64,000 bases of DNA from Gemmatimonadota bacterium (GCA_041390125.1 JAWKQN010000002.1:1-64000); one strand, 5' to 3'; shown: positions 43,103-52,302, counted from the first letter of the stretch. Made by a program: numbers and translations. The notes: generated by a model not told the origin, from the sequence alone.

Positions 43103-44575
43103 ATGACCGTCGCGTTTCCCCCTTCCGTCCGCGCAGCCGGTCGGGCCGCCCTGCTCGGCGGGCTCGTCCTCCTGCTCCCGGCCTCCGCCACCGGCCAGCA
43201 GGGCCGGGAGGCGGCCCTGTCCGCCCTCGACGCCCGCTTCGCCCACATGACGGACGTCGCGATGGAGATCTGGAACCTCGCGGAGCTGGGGTACCTCGAG
43301 ACGGAGAGCTCCGCGCTCCTCCGATCGGAGCTGTCCCAGGCCGGATTCCGCATCGAGGCCGGGGTCGCCGGGATCCCCACCGCATTCGTGGCGGAATGGG
43401 GGAGCGGTGAGCCGGTGCTCGGCATCCTCGCCGAGTTCGACGCCCTGCCGGGGATCAACCAGGATGCCGTCCCCACCCGGCAGCCCATCGAGGGCAAGCG
43501 GGCCGGACACGCCTGCGGGCACCACCTGTTCGGCACCGGCTCGACGCACGCCGCCATCGCCGTGAAGGAGTGGCTGGAGGCGAGCGGGACGTCCGGGACC
43601 ATCCGCCTCTACGGCACGCCCGCCGAGGAGGGGGGATCGGGCAAGGTGTACATGGCGCGCGCGGGGCTCTTCGAAGACGTGGACGTGGTGCTGTCCTGGC
43701 ACGCGGGGGACTCCAACTTCGCCGGGCCCAGCGGGAACCTGGCCGTCAAGTCCGCGCAGTTCCGCTTCAGCGGGGTCTCCGCGCACGCGGCGGCCGCGCC
43801 GGAGCACGGCCGCTCGGCGCTGGATGGGGTCGAATCGCTGAACTTCATGGCCAACCTCATGCGCGAGCACGTCCCGCAGGAGACCCGCATCCACTATGTC
43901 ATCACATCGGGTGGGAGCGCGCCCAACGTGGTCCCCGACTTCGCCGAGGTCTACTACTACGTGCGACACCCGGACCCGGAGGTGGTGAAGGACGTCTTCG
44001 ACCGCCTCGTCGCCAGCGCCGAAGGCGCCGCCCGCGGAACGGGGACGACGATGGAGTACGAGGTGATCGCCGGAGCCTACAATCGCCTGCCGAACGTCGC
44101 GCTGCAGGAGGTGATGCACGCCAACCTGGAGACCGTGGGTGGCGTGGAATACGATGCGAAGGACCGCGCCTTCGCCGAGGCCATCCGCACCTCGCTGAAC
44201 AACCCGCCCCCCATGGATCAGGCCTGGGCCATCCAGCCCTTCCAGTTCGAGCAGACGTACGCGTCGGCGGACACGGGCGACATCACGTGGCTGGTTCCCT
44301 CGGCCAACCTCAGCACCGCGACGTGGGTGCCGGGCACGGCCGCGCACAGTTGGCAGGCCATCGCCGCGGGCGGCACCCCGATCGGTGCCAAGGGGATGCT
44401 GGTCGCGGCCAAGACACTCACGCTGACGGCGATCGACCTCTACCGTACGCCGGCGACGATCGCGGCCGCCCGCGCGGAGTTCGACGAGCGACGCGGCGAT
44501 GCGTTCGTCTACGAGCCGCTGCTCGGCGACCGCGAGCCTCCGCTCGACTACCGCCTCCCCGTGGCGGGGCGCTGA
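43103..44575 (+). CDS. exported M20-family amidohydrolase (AbgB-like)
   Basis: 490 residues with a signal peptide (AALLGGLVLLLPASATGQ). The M20 peptidase fold follows: ILAEFDALPG, GHACGHHLFGTGSTHAA, GTPAEEGGSGKVYMARAGLF and a lid domain with FSGVSAHAAAAPEHGRSALDGVE. HxCGHH, EE and the later H are the metal-binding and catalytic positions seen in the AbgB/aminoacylase subgroup. It would hydrolyse N-acyl or p-aminobenzoyl amino acids outside the cytoplasm. CAGGAGAG lies ~9 nt before the ATG. The OMP gene starts three bases after its stop, so they probably form an operon. Confidence 0.9.
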   Translation: MTVAFPPSVRAAGRAALLGGLVLLLPASATGQQGREAALSALDARFAHMTDVAMEIWNLAELGYLETESSALLRSELSQAGFRIEAGVAGIPTAFVAEWGSGEPVLGILAEFDALPGINQDAVPTRQPIEGKRAGHACGHHLFGTGSTHAAIAVKEWLEASGTSGTIRLYGTPAEEGGSGKVYMARAGLFEDVDVVLSWHAGDSNFAGPSGNLAVKSAQFRFSGVSAHAAAAPEHGRSALDGVESLNFMANLMREHVPQETRIHYVITSGGSAPNVVPDFAEVYYYVRHPDPEVVKDVFDRLVASAEGAARGTGTTMEYEVIAGAYNRLPNVALQEVMHANLETVGGVEYDAKDRAFAEAIRTSLNNPPPMDQAWAIQPFQFEQTYASADTGDITWLVPSANLSTATWVPGTAAHSWQAIAAGGTPIGAKGMLVAAKTLTLTAIDLYRTPATIAAARAEFDERRGDAFVYEPLLGDREPPLDYRLPVAGR

Positions 44576-44578
44576 CGG

Positions 44579-45511
44579 ATGGGCACCGTGCGTTCGCGCC
44601 GCTCCGTCCGGTCGCTCCTGTTCTGCTGCGCCGCGACGGCGGCATGGTGTGCACCGCTCGTGGCCCAGTCCACGTCCACGCTCTCCGTCACCCTCCTGCC
44701 CGCCAGCGCTGCCGCCGGCGGGATGGGCCACGCGCATCCGCTCACGCAGGGAAGCGCGGATCTGCTGTTCTACGCGCCCGGGCTGGTGGGCGAGGCGAGC
44801 GGCATTGCAGCCACCTTCTCCTCTGCCGCAGAGACCGGCGCGCTCGTCGCCTTCGCGGGCGCGGCCGACTGGTTCGGCGGTGCCGTGGCGCTCGGTGTGC
44901 TGAACGCCACGTACGCCACCTCGGCGGGTGCGCTGGCGCGGTGGGAGGCCGACCTCGCGCTCCAGGGCCCGGGCACGGCGAGCGAGACGGCAGTGAGTGT
45001 GGGGTACGGACGCGAGGTGGGACCGGTGCACGCGGGCGTGGCCGCAAGGCTGCTGGCCGTCCGGGCCGGCGGTGGGTCCGATCGGGGCGCGGCCTTCGAC
45101 GTCGGTGCGGGCATCGACCTCCCCTTCGGCACGGCGAGCGTGGCGGTGCAGGACGTGGGGGCGGACCTGGACCTTGCAGGACAGGCTGTCGAGCTGCCCA
45201 CCCGTGTGTCCCTCGCCGCGGCGACCGACCGCAGACCGGTGGGCCCGCTCGACCTGATGGCCGCCGCGGCACTCGACGTCCGGCGCGGCGGGGACGTACG
45301 GCCGGGCGGAGGGGTGGAGGTATCGTATTGGCCGGTCCAGGGACGGACGTTCTTCGCGCGCGCGGGATACGGTCAGCCCGTGGGGGACGATCCCGCGTCC
45401 GGTTGGACGCTCGGTGCCGCGTTCAGGGGAGACCGGATCGGGGTCGACTATGCCTGGGGACGCGTGGACGACGAGCGGACGGTGCACCGGGTCGGCCTGC
45501 GCTGGTGGTGA
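44579..45511 (+). CDS. PorV/PorQ-like outer-membrane protein
   Basis: 310 residues with a signal peptide (SLLFCCAATAAWCAPLVAQ). The mature start (LLPASAAAGGMGHAHPL, then ADLLFYAPGLV) resembles the AGMGGA...NPA opening of PorV/PorQ/UPF0164-type barrels. The rest is alternating strands, ending in VHRVGLRWW with a terminal aromatic as in barrel proteins recognised by BamA. Probably an outer-membrane barrel; cargo is unknown. Only three bases separate it from the M20 gene. Confidence 0.65.
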   Translation: MGTVRSRRSVRSLLFCCAATAAWCAPLVAQSTSTLSVTLLPASAAAGGMGHAHPLTQGSADLLFYAPGLVGEASGIAATFSSAAETGALVAFAGAADWFGGAVALGVLNATYATSAGALARWEADLALQGPGTASETAVSVGYGREVGPVHAGVAARLLAVRAGGGSDRGAAFDVGAGIDLPFGTASVAVQDVGADLDLAGQAVELPTRVSLAAATDRRPVGPLDLMAAAALDVRRGGDVRPGGGVEVSYWPVQGRTFFARAGYGQPVGDDPASGWTLGAAFRGDRIGVDYAWGRVDDERTVHRVGLRWW

Positions 45512-45816
45512 TGCCCGCGGGGCGTCGTGCGTATCGTGCGCGCGCGAAACGCGACCGCCGGGGGAGACCGCGGGACCGGACGTGAGCAGGCCGGGATGGC
45601 CCGGGCGCCCAACTGATTGGGAGAGAGTCGGTTGCGCCGTTCAGGCGCCCTCCGTCCCGGGGTGCGGCGCGCCGATTGCTTTTCTGCCGATCGACGGCTT
45701 CCGAGAGGACTGACGACCGGGCCGCAGACACTGTGCGGTGTTCCCTGAACCGGATTCCACCGTCTGGCCCGCCTCTCGGAAGTTCCGTCACCCCTCGACC
45801 TCGAGAGGAGTCCCTC
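45512..45816. other. 305-bp intergenic region carrying a structured leader
   Basis: No gene is seen between the OMP stop and the next ATG. The first ~150 bases are plain GC-rich sequence. A run GATTGCTTTTCTG (45674-45686) is the only AT-richer part and may be the promoter. The second half holds the large stem structure listed separately at 45698-45782. Confidence 0.5.
45698..45810 (+). promoter_or_regulatory. structured 5' leader with alternative pairing to the ribosome site (riboswitch-like candidate)
   Basis: CTTCCGAGAGG (45698-45708) is the exact complement of CCTCTCGGAAG (45772-45782). Inside it CGGGCC (45718-45723) pairs with GGCCCG (45766-45771), AGAC (45726-45729) with GTCT (45762-45765), and GGTG (45737-45740) with CACC (45758-45761). 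The 3' side is thus 25 contiguous paired bases, with 5'-side bulges of 9, 2 and 7 nt. CCTCTCG (45772-45778) is also complementary to CGAGAGG (45802-45808), which contains part of the Shine-Dalgarno of the gene at 45817. Two exclusive folds, one hiding the ribosome site, are therefore possible. No known riboswitch class was recognised. Confidence 0.5.
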
Positions 45817-46212
45817 ATGCCGAAGCTGGACACCCGCACGTTGCTCACCCAGGCGATCGACGTGGTCAATCGCTCGCTCTCCGCCAACCGCGATCACGGT
45901 CTCTACGGGCTGCTCATCCGCGCGCTCGACGACCACATGGAAGGACGCACCTGGGCGGTGGCCGTCTACGACGGTACGCCGGACCAGCGCGAGGGAACGT
46001 TCGGTGTGCGCTACGAACAGAACCGGTTCGGTGTGGTCGACCAGGTGCCCGACGACGACCCCTGGAACGCGAGCCGGGAGTATCTCCAGAACCTCGTCGA
46101 TGAACCCGAGACGTACATCGAGCACCCTGCCCGGATGGATCTGGACTGGCTGACGAGCCGTCTGCCGGACTCGGTGGCCGGGCTCGCCAACTTCCCGAAC
46201 CCGCTGCAGTAG
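45817..46212 (+). CDS. small hypothetical protein
   Basis: 131 residues, cytosolic, acidic. LLTQAIDVVNRSLSANRD is an amphipathic first helix; GRTWAVAVYDGTPDQREGTFGVRYE and FGVVDQVPDDDPWN look like beta strands with loops; YLQNLVDEPETYIEHPARMD and LDWLTSRLPDSVAG complete it. No family was recognised. A strong AGAGGAG precedes the ATG, but it lies within a sequence complementary to the upstream structured leader, so translation may be regulated. Otherwise monocistronic. Confidence 0.65.
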   Translation: MPKLDTRTLLTQAIDVVNRSLSANRDHGLYGLLIRALDDHMEGRTWAVAVYDGTPDQREGTFGVRYEQNRFGVVDQVPDDDPWNASREYLQNLVDEPETYIEHPARMDLDWLTSRLPDSVAGLANFPNPLQ

Positions 46213-46351
46213 CGTCCTCCCACGCCCCACCGTGATGCGCGGTGGATCGAAGCGTACATTGCGGATCGAGGACGTGGCGCCTCGGGCGCGTGCGCACGAG
46301 GGAGCGTTCGCGCGGATCGTGGGTCCGCGACCGGGCCGCGGCGACCGCCCC

Positions 46352-47653
46352 TCAGTTCCGCAGCCGGAACCAGGTGGCGGTGGACACGCCCTCGGCGACC
46401 TCGGGCAGGACGCCGCGGGCCACGAGCACGGGACGCGCCTCCTCACGCAGCGCGGGGAGCACCCGCGCGAACCAGGCGGAGAGCACCAGGCAGCCGGCGC
46501 CGCCCAGCGCCACGGTGACGGGGGCGCCCAGGTGCGCCGCCAACCAGCCGCCGGTCAGGCTGCCGAACGGGCTCAGGCCCACGAAGGCCACGGTGTAGAG
46601 GCTCATCACGCGGCCGCGCATCTCCTCCTCCACGAGGGTCTGCAGGACGGTGTTGATGCCGGCCGTGGTGACGATCACCCCGAAGCCGGCGAACACGAGC
46701 AGCAGCGAGCCGGTCCAGGGCGTGCGGGCCAGCGAGAAGCCGATCAGACCCACCCCGAACAACCCGCACGCCTGCGCGATCAGTGTGCCGATGCCGCGGA
46801 TGGAGTCGCGCGAGGCCAGGAACAGCGTACCGGCCAGGGCGCCGGTGGCCGCGCTGGAGGTCAGCAGACCGAGCGTGCTCGCGTTCCCACCGAAGACGTC
46901 GGCCGCGAAGACGGGGAGCAACACCGTGTACGGGATGCCCACCATCGAGACCCCGGCCAGGAGGAGCAGCAGGGCGCGGATGGGCGCGAAGCCCGCCGCG
47001 TAGCGCCATCCGGCCCGGAGGCTCTGGAGGATGGAGGCCTGATCGCGCCGCGGGAGCCGGGGCACGCGGATCGTGGACAGCGCCACCAGGACGGCGACGT
47101 AGCTCAGGCCGTTGATGAGGAAGACCGGGCCCTCGCCCACCAGGCCGATGAGCACGCCCGCGACGGAGGGTCCCACCAGCCGCGCCGCATTGAACATGGA
47201 GGAGTTGAGCGCGATGGCGTTCGGCAGATCCTCCGGCGACTCCACCAGGCTGACCAGCAGGGATTGCCGTGCGGGGATGTCGATCCCCGACAGGATGCCG
47301 GACAGCAGCGCGAACGTGATCAGGTGCCAGATCTCGATGCGGTCCGAGAGCACGAGCGTGGCGAGCACAAGCGCGAGGACCATCGATCCCGCCTGTGCGG
47401 CCACCACCAGCCGGTACCGGCTCCAGCGATCGGCGGCGGCGCCGGCCAGGGGGGCCAGGAACAACGACGGGACCTGGCTGGAGAATGCCATGACGCCCAG
47501 CAGCACCGACGAGCCCGTCAGGCGGTAGACGAGCCAGCTCATCCCGAGCTGCTGCATCCAGGTGCCGATCAACGAGACACCCTGGCCTGCGAAGAAGACG
47601 CGCAGGTTGCGGCCGCGCAGCGACCTCAACGCGAAGCGCAATCGACCGGACAC
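46352..47653 (-). CDS. MFS efflux transporter (EntS/MFS_3-like)
   Basis: 433 residues with about 12 TM helices. LRGRNLRVFFAGQGVSLIGTWMQQLGMSWLVYRLTGSS is the typical N-terminus of the MFS_3/EntS exporter subgroup. APLAGAAADRWSRYRLVVAAQ is the conserved loop 2-3 motif (G-x3-D-R-x5-R), and DIPARQSLLVSLVESPEDLPNAIALNSS is the characteristic helix 5 region. The family exports siderophores, drugs or small metabolites; substrate is unknown. The GTG start is the best fit to family length but lacks a clear ribosome site. Divergent from the symporter-trehalase pair, with a TATAGC-containing spacer. Confidence 0.88.
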   Translation of the reverse strand: MSGRLRFALRSLRGRNLRVFFAGQGVSLIGTWMQQLGMSWLVYRLTGSSVLLGVMAFSSQVPSLFLAPLAGAAADRWSRYRLVVAAQAGSMVLALVLATLVLSDRIEIWHLITFALLSGILSGIDIPARQSLLVSLVESPEDLPNAIALNSSMFNAARLVGPSVAGVLIGLVGEGPVFLINGLSYVAVLVALSTIRVPRLPRRDQASILQSLRAGWRYAAGFAPIRALLLLLAGVSMVGIPYTVLLPVFAADVFGGNASTLGLLTSSAATGALAGTLFLASRDSIRGIGTLIAQACGLFGVGLIGFSLARTPWTGSLLLVFAGFGVIVTTAGINTVLQTLVEEEMRGRVMSLYTVAFVGLSPFGSLTGGWLAAHLGAPVTVALGGAGCLVLSAWFARVLPALREEARPVLVARGVLPEVAEGVSTATWFRLRN

Positions 47654-47858
47654 GCGGTGGACCCGGAGCGTGGTGGGGGCAGGGCCCGTGCGGGGCTTCC
47701 CGCGGGCGGGCGACGGGCAGGAGTATAGCGCACGGGGGAAGCCGCGTCGTTCCCCGCCCGAGCGGGCTCTCCCGTTCGGCGCGCATGCCGACGGGTTGCC
47801 CGGCCGCCGCTTCTGCCTTCGCTTGGACGTGCCCCCGATCCCCGAACCCGGAGAGGAC

Positions 47859-49475
47859 GTGGGCCGACTCGCGACGCTCGATTGGGTGGTCGTGGCGGGG
47901 TATTTCACGCTCGTGTTCGGCGTCGCGCTCTGGGCCGCGCTGCGCGAGCGCGCAGCGCGTGGCACCTCACAGGACTACTTCCTCGCCGGACGCGATGCCG
48001 GCTGGTTCCTGATCGGCGGGTCCCTCTTCGCGTCCAACATCGGCTCCGAGCACCTGGTGGGGCTCGCCGGCACGGGGGCCGCCTCCGGTGTCGCGGTCGC
48101 GCAGTTCGAGATCCTGGCGTCCCTGGTGCTGCTGTTGCTCGGCTGGCTGTTCGTCCCGTTCTACCTGGCCAGCGGCGTCTTCACCATGCCGGAGTTCCTG
48201 GAGCGCCGCTACTCGTCCGGCGCGCGGGGCTATCTGGCCGCCATCTCCATCGTGGGCTACGTGCTCACCAAGATCTCCGTGACGATCGCGGCGGGCGGGA
48301 TCGTCTTCGAGGCCCTGATGGGCATCGACTTCTGGACCGGCGCGCTGGTGGTCGTCGTGGTCACGGGGGTCTACACCATCTTCGGCGGCCTGCGGGCCGT
48401 GCTCTACACGGACCTTCTGCAGGTCTTCGTGCTGCTGGGTGGCGCCATCGCCGTCACGCTGCTCGGGCTCGATGCCCTGGGTGGCTGGGAGGGCCTGCGC
48501 GGCGTGGTGCAGCCCGGGATGCTGTCGCTGTGGAGGCCGATGAGCGATCCCGATTTCCCCTGGACCGGCATCGTGTTCGGCGCGCCCATCCTGGGCGTCT
48601 GGTACTGGTGCACGGACCAGTTCATCGTCCAGCGCGTCCTGGCCGCGCACGACCGCGACCATGCGCGTCGGGGCACCATCCTGGCGGGGTATCTCAAGCT
48701 GCTCCCGCTGTTCATCTTCGTGCTGCCCGGCGTGATCGCCTGGGCGCTCTCCCAGCAGGGCCGGCTCGCGTTGGATACGCCCGACCAGGCCCTTCCGGCC
48801 CTGATGGCGGCCCTGCTTCCGGTAGGGCTGCGTGGCCTGGTGGTCGCGGGTCTGCTCGCCGCGCTCATGAGCTCGCTGTCCTCCGTGTTCAACTCCACCT
48901 CCACGCTCGTCACGCTCGACGTGTACAAGCGCCTGCATCCGGAGGCCTCCGAGCGCCGCCTGGTGGTGGTGGGTCAGCTCACGACCGCTGCCCTGGTGGG
49001 GCTGGGCCTGCTGTGGATCCCGCTGATGGACCGCATCTCCGGGCAGCTCTACCAGTACCTGCAGAGCGTCCAGGCCTACATCTCGCCGCCGATCGCCGCG
49101 GTATTCCTGGCGGGGCTGCTCTGGCGGCGCGTGAACGCGCCGGGCGCGGTGGCCGCGCTGGGCACCGGCTTCGTGCTGGGCGTCGGTCGCCTTATTGCGG
49201 AGATCCTGAAGGACCGCCTGGACGGGTTCTGGTTCCGGTTCGCCGACATGAACTTCCTCCACTTCGCGGTCGTGCTCTTCCTCGTGTGCAGCGCGGTGCT
49301 GATCGGTGTGAGCCTGCTGACGCCGGAGCCGCCTCCGGAGAAGGTCGAAGGGCTCACGTTGGCCACGCGCGTGCGTGCCCAGGGTCCGCGGGGCCCGGGC
49401 TGGCACCGGCTGGACGTCGTGCTGAGCGCCGTGCTGGTCGCCGCCGTGATCGTGCTCTGGGCGGTCTTCTCGTGA
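47859..49475 (+). CDS. sodium:solute symporter (SSS family), probable sugar importer
   Basis: 538 residues with 13-14 TM helices. LDWVVVAGYFTLVFGVALW, YFLAGRDAGWFLIGGSLFASNIGSEHLVGLAG and GGIVFEALMGIDFW... TGVYTIFGGLRAVLYTDLLQ are the SSS/SGLT core. WYWCTDQFIVQRVLAA is also conserved, and SSVFNSTSTLVTLDVYKR is the SSS signature region. It resembles the SGLT-like sugar subgroup. The coupled downstream gene is an exported trehalase (GTGA overlap), so glucose from trehalose is a reasonable substrate, by inference. The GTG at 47859 has GGAG 5 nt upstream; a GTG at 47829 is an alternative. Confidence 0.9.
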   Translation: MGRLATLDWVVVAGYFTLVFGVALWAALRERAARGTSQDYFLAGRDAGWFLIGGSLFASNIGSEHLVGLAGTGAASGVAVAQFEILASLVLLLLGWLFVPFYLASGVFTMPEFLERRYSSGARGYLAAISIVGYVLTKISVTIAAGGIVFEALMGIDFWTGALVVVVVTGVYTIFGGLRAVLYTDLLQVFVLLGGAIAVTLLGLDALGGWEGLRGVVQPGMLSLWRPMSDPDFPWTGIVFGAPILGVWYWCTDQFIVQRVLAAHDRDHARRGTILAGYLKLLPLFIFVLPGVIAWALSQQGRLALDTPDQALPALMAALLPVGLRGLVVAGLLAALMSSLSSVFNSTSTLVTLDVYKRLHPEASERRLVVVGQLTTAALVGLGLLWIPLMDRISGQLYQYLQSVQAYISPPIAAVFLAGLLWRRVNAPGAVAALGTGFVLGVGRLIAEILKDRLDGFWFRFADMNFLHFAVVLFLVCSAVLIGVSLLTPEPPPEKVEGLTLATRVRAQGPRGPGWHRLDVVLSAVLVAAVIVLWAVFS

Positions 49476-51187
49476 GCGTCCGGCGTACGCTGCGCGCCTG
49501 GAGCGTGCGTCCCGCGGCTGTGCTGGCCGTGGTGGTCCTGTACGCCTGCGGTCCCGCCGTGGCGACGTCGACGGCGCCGACCACGGGCGCCGCGCTCGAG
49601 CCCGCGACCGGGTACGCACCGGCCCGCGATCTGGGTCCCCTGTTCCACGCCGTGCAGATGGCGGAGGTGTACCAGGACTCCAAGACCTTCGTGGACGCGC
49701 TCCCGCGGGCGCGGCCGGCCGCGATCCTGCGTGGGTGGGACAGCCTCCGTGCGAGCGGTGCAGTGGATCTGGAGCCCTTCGTCGCGCGGTGGTTCGATCC
49801 TCCACCGGTCATCGGCGGCGGAGACGTCGGATCCACCGACGACATGGAGGCGCACATCCGTGCGCTCTGGCCGGTCCTGACCCGGCCGCCGGACGATCCG
49901 TCGGGGCTCTCCTCGCTGATCCCGCTCCCGCACCGCTACGTCGTGCCCGGGGGCCGCTTCCGCGAGGTGTACTACTGGGACTCGTACTTCACCATGCTGG
50001 GGCTGGTCGCGAGCGGCCGCGTCGATCTCGTGCGCGACATGCTGCGCAACTTTGCATTCCTGGTCCGAACGCTGGGCTTCGTCCCGAACGGCAACCGCTC
50101 GTACTACCGCAGTCGGAGTCAGCCCCCGTTCCTGGCCGCCATGGTGGGCCTCTACGCCCAGGCGGCCGATACCGCCGCGGCGCTGGAGTTCCTGCCTGCG
50201 CTGCTGGACGAGCACGCGTTCTGGATGGCGGGCGCCGGGTCCGTGGCCCCGGGCACCGCGCACCAGCGCGTGGTGCGGTTGCCGGACGGCGCGGTGCTCA
50301 ACCGCTACTGGGACGATCGCGCCGAGCCCCGGCCGGAGTCCTATCGCGAGGACGTGCGTCTCGCCGAACGGCTACCGCCGGGGCGTCGCCCCGCACTGTA
50401 CCGGGAGATCCGCGCGACGGCGGAGAGCGGGTGGGACTTCTCGAGCCGTTGGCTGCGCGATCCTGCGGATCTGACGACCCTGGAGACGACGAGCCGGGCG
50501 CCGGTGGACCTGAACAGCCTCCTGGTCCATGCGGAGCAGACCCTGGCCGCCCTGCTGCGGGCGCGAGGCGCCACTGGTGACTCCGCCCGCGCCGCCGAAC
50601 TCAGCCGGGCCGCGGCACTTCGGCAGGCCGCACTCCTGCGCGCCGCCTGGGATCCCGACGACGGCTTCTTCTACGACGTGCGCTGGAGGGACGGGACGCG
50701 CGTGCGGGACCGTCCCACGCTCGCCGGCGCGGTACCCGTGTTCTTCGGTCTGGCGGACCCCGGTCAGGCGCGGCGTGTGGCGGAGACGCTCGAGAGGGAC
50801 TTCCTCCGCCCGGGCGGTCTGGTCACCACGGAGGTCCGCTCCGGACAGCAGTGGGATGCGCCGAACGGATGGGCTCCGCTGCAGTGGATGGGCATCTCGG
50901 CGCTGTGCGCGGCGGGACGGGCCACGCTCGCCGCGGAGGCGCGCTCCCGTTGGCTGGCCTTGAACCGCCGGACCTGGCGGAGCACGGGGCGCATGATGGA
51001 GAAGTACGACGTGGAGGATCCGGACCGGCCCGCGGGCGGCGGGGAATACCCCACGCAGGACGGCTTCGGATGGACGAACGGGGTGGCGTTGGCCCTGTCA
51101 CTGCACGCGGACGGCGTCGCCGACACCCTCGGCGTGCCGGCCCTGCGCTGCGCCGCGCTGGACGCCGAGGACTCTCCGAGGTCCTGA
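49472..51187 (+). CDS. treA: exported trehalase (GH37)
   Basis: 571 residues. The GTG start overlaps the symporter stop. The N-terminal hydrophobic segment ends LYAC, suggesting a lipoprotein anchored outside the cytoplasm. Both GH37 signatures are present: PGGRFREVYYWDSY (159-172) and QWDAPNGWAP (460-469). The catalytic acid is D322 in ESGWDFSSRW and the base E510 in MEKYDVED. It cleaves trehalose to two glucoses. The organism also makes trehalose through the operon at 11.4-27.9 kb, so this enzyme probably uses environmental or leaked trehalose, feeding glucose to the symporter. Confidence 0.95.
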   Translation: MSVRRTLRAWSVRPAAVLAVVVLYACGPAVATSTAPTTGAALEPATGYAPARDLGPLFHAVQMAEVYQDSKTFVDALPRARPAAILRGWDSLRASGAVDLEPFVARWFDPPPVIGGGDVGSTDDMEAHIRALWPVLTRPPDDPSGLSSLIPLPHRYVVPGGRFREVYYWDSYFTMLGLVASGRVDLVRDMLRNFAFLVRTLGFVPNGNRSYYRSRSQPPFLAAMVGLYAQAADTAAALEFLPALLDEHAFWMAGAGSVAPGTAHQRVVRLPDGAVLNRYWDDRAEPRPESYREDVRLAERLPPGRRPALYREIRATAESGWDFSSRWLRDPADLTTLETTSRAPVDLNSLLVHAEQTLAALLRARGATGDSARAAELSRAAALRQAALLRAAWDPDDGFFYDVRWRDGTRVRDRPTLAGAVPVFFGLADPGQARRVAETLERDFLRPGGLVTTEVRSGQQWDAPNGWAPLQWMGISALCAAGRATLAAEARSRWLALNRRTWRSTGRMMEKYDVEDPDRPAGGGEYPTQDGFGWTNGVALALSLHADGVADTLGVPALRCAALDAEDSPRS

Positions 51188-51327
51188 CGGCGGCGGGCCC
51201 ACCGTTCGCTCTCGCTCGGGGCGCCGTATCGGGAGACGCCGTCGCGGGGTGCGACGCGGTGCGGGAGGACGCAGGGCGGCGTATAGTCTCCGGCGCCGTT
51301 GCCCGCCTGTGCCACTCCGGAGGCCCC

Positions 51328-52302
51328 ATGCGTCGTTCCGCTTTCCTGGTGCTCGCCCTGCTGCCCGCGCCCGCGACGCTGCGAGCGCAGGACTACGATC
51401 CGAACTACCTCGCCACCTTCTCCATCATCGCCCGGGATCCCTCCACCGGGGAGCTCGGGATGGGCGTGCAGTCGAAGGCGTTCGCCGCCGGGAATCGGGC
51501 CATGACGGCGAAGGGTGGCGTGGCCATCGTCGCGCACCAGGCGGCGGCGAATCCGATGTACGGACCGCTGGGGATCCAGCTCATCGAAGCGGGCTACCCG
51601 CCGGAGGAAGCGCTGGCCATGCTCGTCGCCAGCGACGAGGGCCGGGATCGTCGGCAGGTGGCGATGATGGATCAGCAGGGCCGCACGGCCGCCTGGACCG
51701 GCACCGGCGCCAACGACTGGAAGGGGCATCGCTGCGGACGGGACTACTGTGCGCAGGGCAACATCCTGACGGGTGCGGAGGTGGTGGACGCGATGGCCCG
51801 CTCCTTCGAGTCCTCCAACGGCCCGCTCGCCGAGCGGCTGCTCGAAGCGCTGGATGCCGCACAGGCGGCGGGTGGGGACGCGCGCGGGATGCAGTCGGGA
51901 GCGCTGCTGGTGGTGCGGCCGCGCGTGAACGGCGGATTCAGCGATCGCGCGGTCGACATCCGGGTGGACGACCACACGCGTCCGCTCGAGGAGCTGCGCC
52001 GGATCCTGGAGCTGCAGCGCTCCGGCGAGATCATCCAGGACGCGAACCGGGCGGTGGCCGCGGGAGATCTCGACGCCGGCCTGGAGCGGGCGCGGGCGGC
52101 CACGGAGCTGGCGCCCCGGAACGACAACGCCTGGGTGGCGCTGGCCAACGTGCAGGCGCGCCGGGGGGAGACGGATGCCGCCTTCGAGTCGCTCATGCGG
52201 GCCGTCGAGTTGAATCCGGGACGGCGTCGAACCCTGCCGCGCGATTCCAACTTCGAGCGCCTGCGGAACGACGCGCGCTTCCGCCGGCTCGTGGGTGGGT
52301 GA
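51328..52302 (+). CDS. exported DUF1028 protein with C-terminal TPR
   Basis: 324 residues with a signal peptide (SAFLVLALLPAPATLRAQ). Residues ~22-230 are DUF1028, an Ntn-hydrolase-like fold of unknown activity: TFSIIARDPSTGELGMGVQSKAFA, AHQAAANPMYGPLG, CAQGNILTGAEVVDAM and SGALLVVRPRV. The remaining part holds a TPR-like pair (AVAAGDLDAGLERARAATELAPRN, AWVALANVQARRGETDAAFESLMRAVELNP). CGGAGG lies just before the ATG. Its end overlaps the methyltransferase start by 8 nt. Confidence 0.88.
   Translation: MRRSAFLVLALLPAPATLRAQDYDPNYLATFSIIARDPSTGELGMGVQSKAFAAGNRAMTAKGGVAIVAHQAAANPMYGPLGIQLIEAGYPPEEALAMLVASDEGRDRRQVAMMDQQGRTAAWTGTGANDWKGHRCGRDYCAQGNILTGAEVVDAMARSFESSNGPLAERLLEALDAAQAAGGDARGMQSGALLVVRPRVNGGFSDRAVDIRVDDHTRPLEELRRILELQRSGEIIQDANRAVAAGDLDAGLERARAATELAPRNDNAWVALANVQARRGETDAAFESLMRAVELNPGRRRTLPRDSNFERLRNDARFRRLVGG

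Noticed and set aside
36319..43602. A 2427-codon minus-strand open frame spanning several genes
   Set aside because: It runs antisense to padR, the ADOP permease, the zinc-ribbon gene, the MshEN-like gene and pilT. The translation is low-complexity and has no recognisable domain.
46227..46245. Hairpin CCACCG/CGGTGG as a terminator between the small unknown gene and the MFS gene
   Set aside because: A 6-bp stem with a 7-nt loop and no T-tract is expected often by chance in this GC-rich sequence.
47882..49471. The 5' extension of the trehalase frame by ~530 codons
   Set aside because: It is an out-of-frame reading of the symporter gene. The trehalase begins at the GTG overlapping the symporter stop, followed directly by a signal-like segment.
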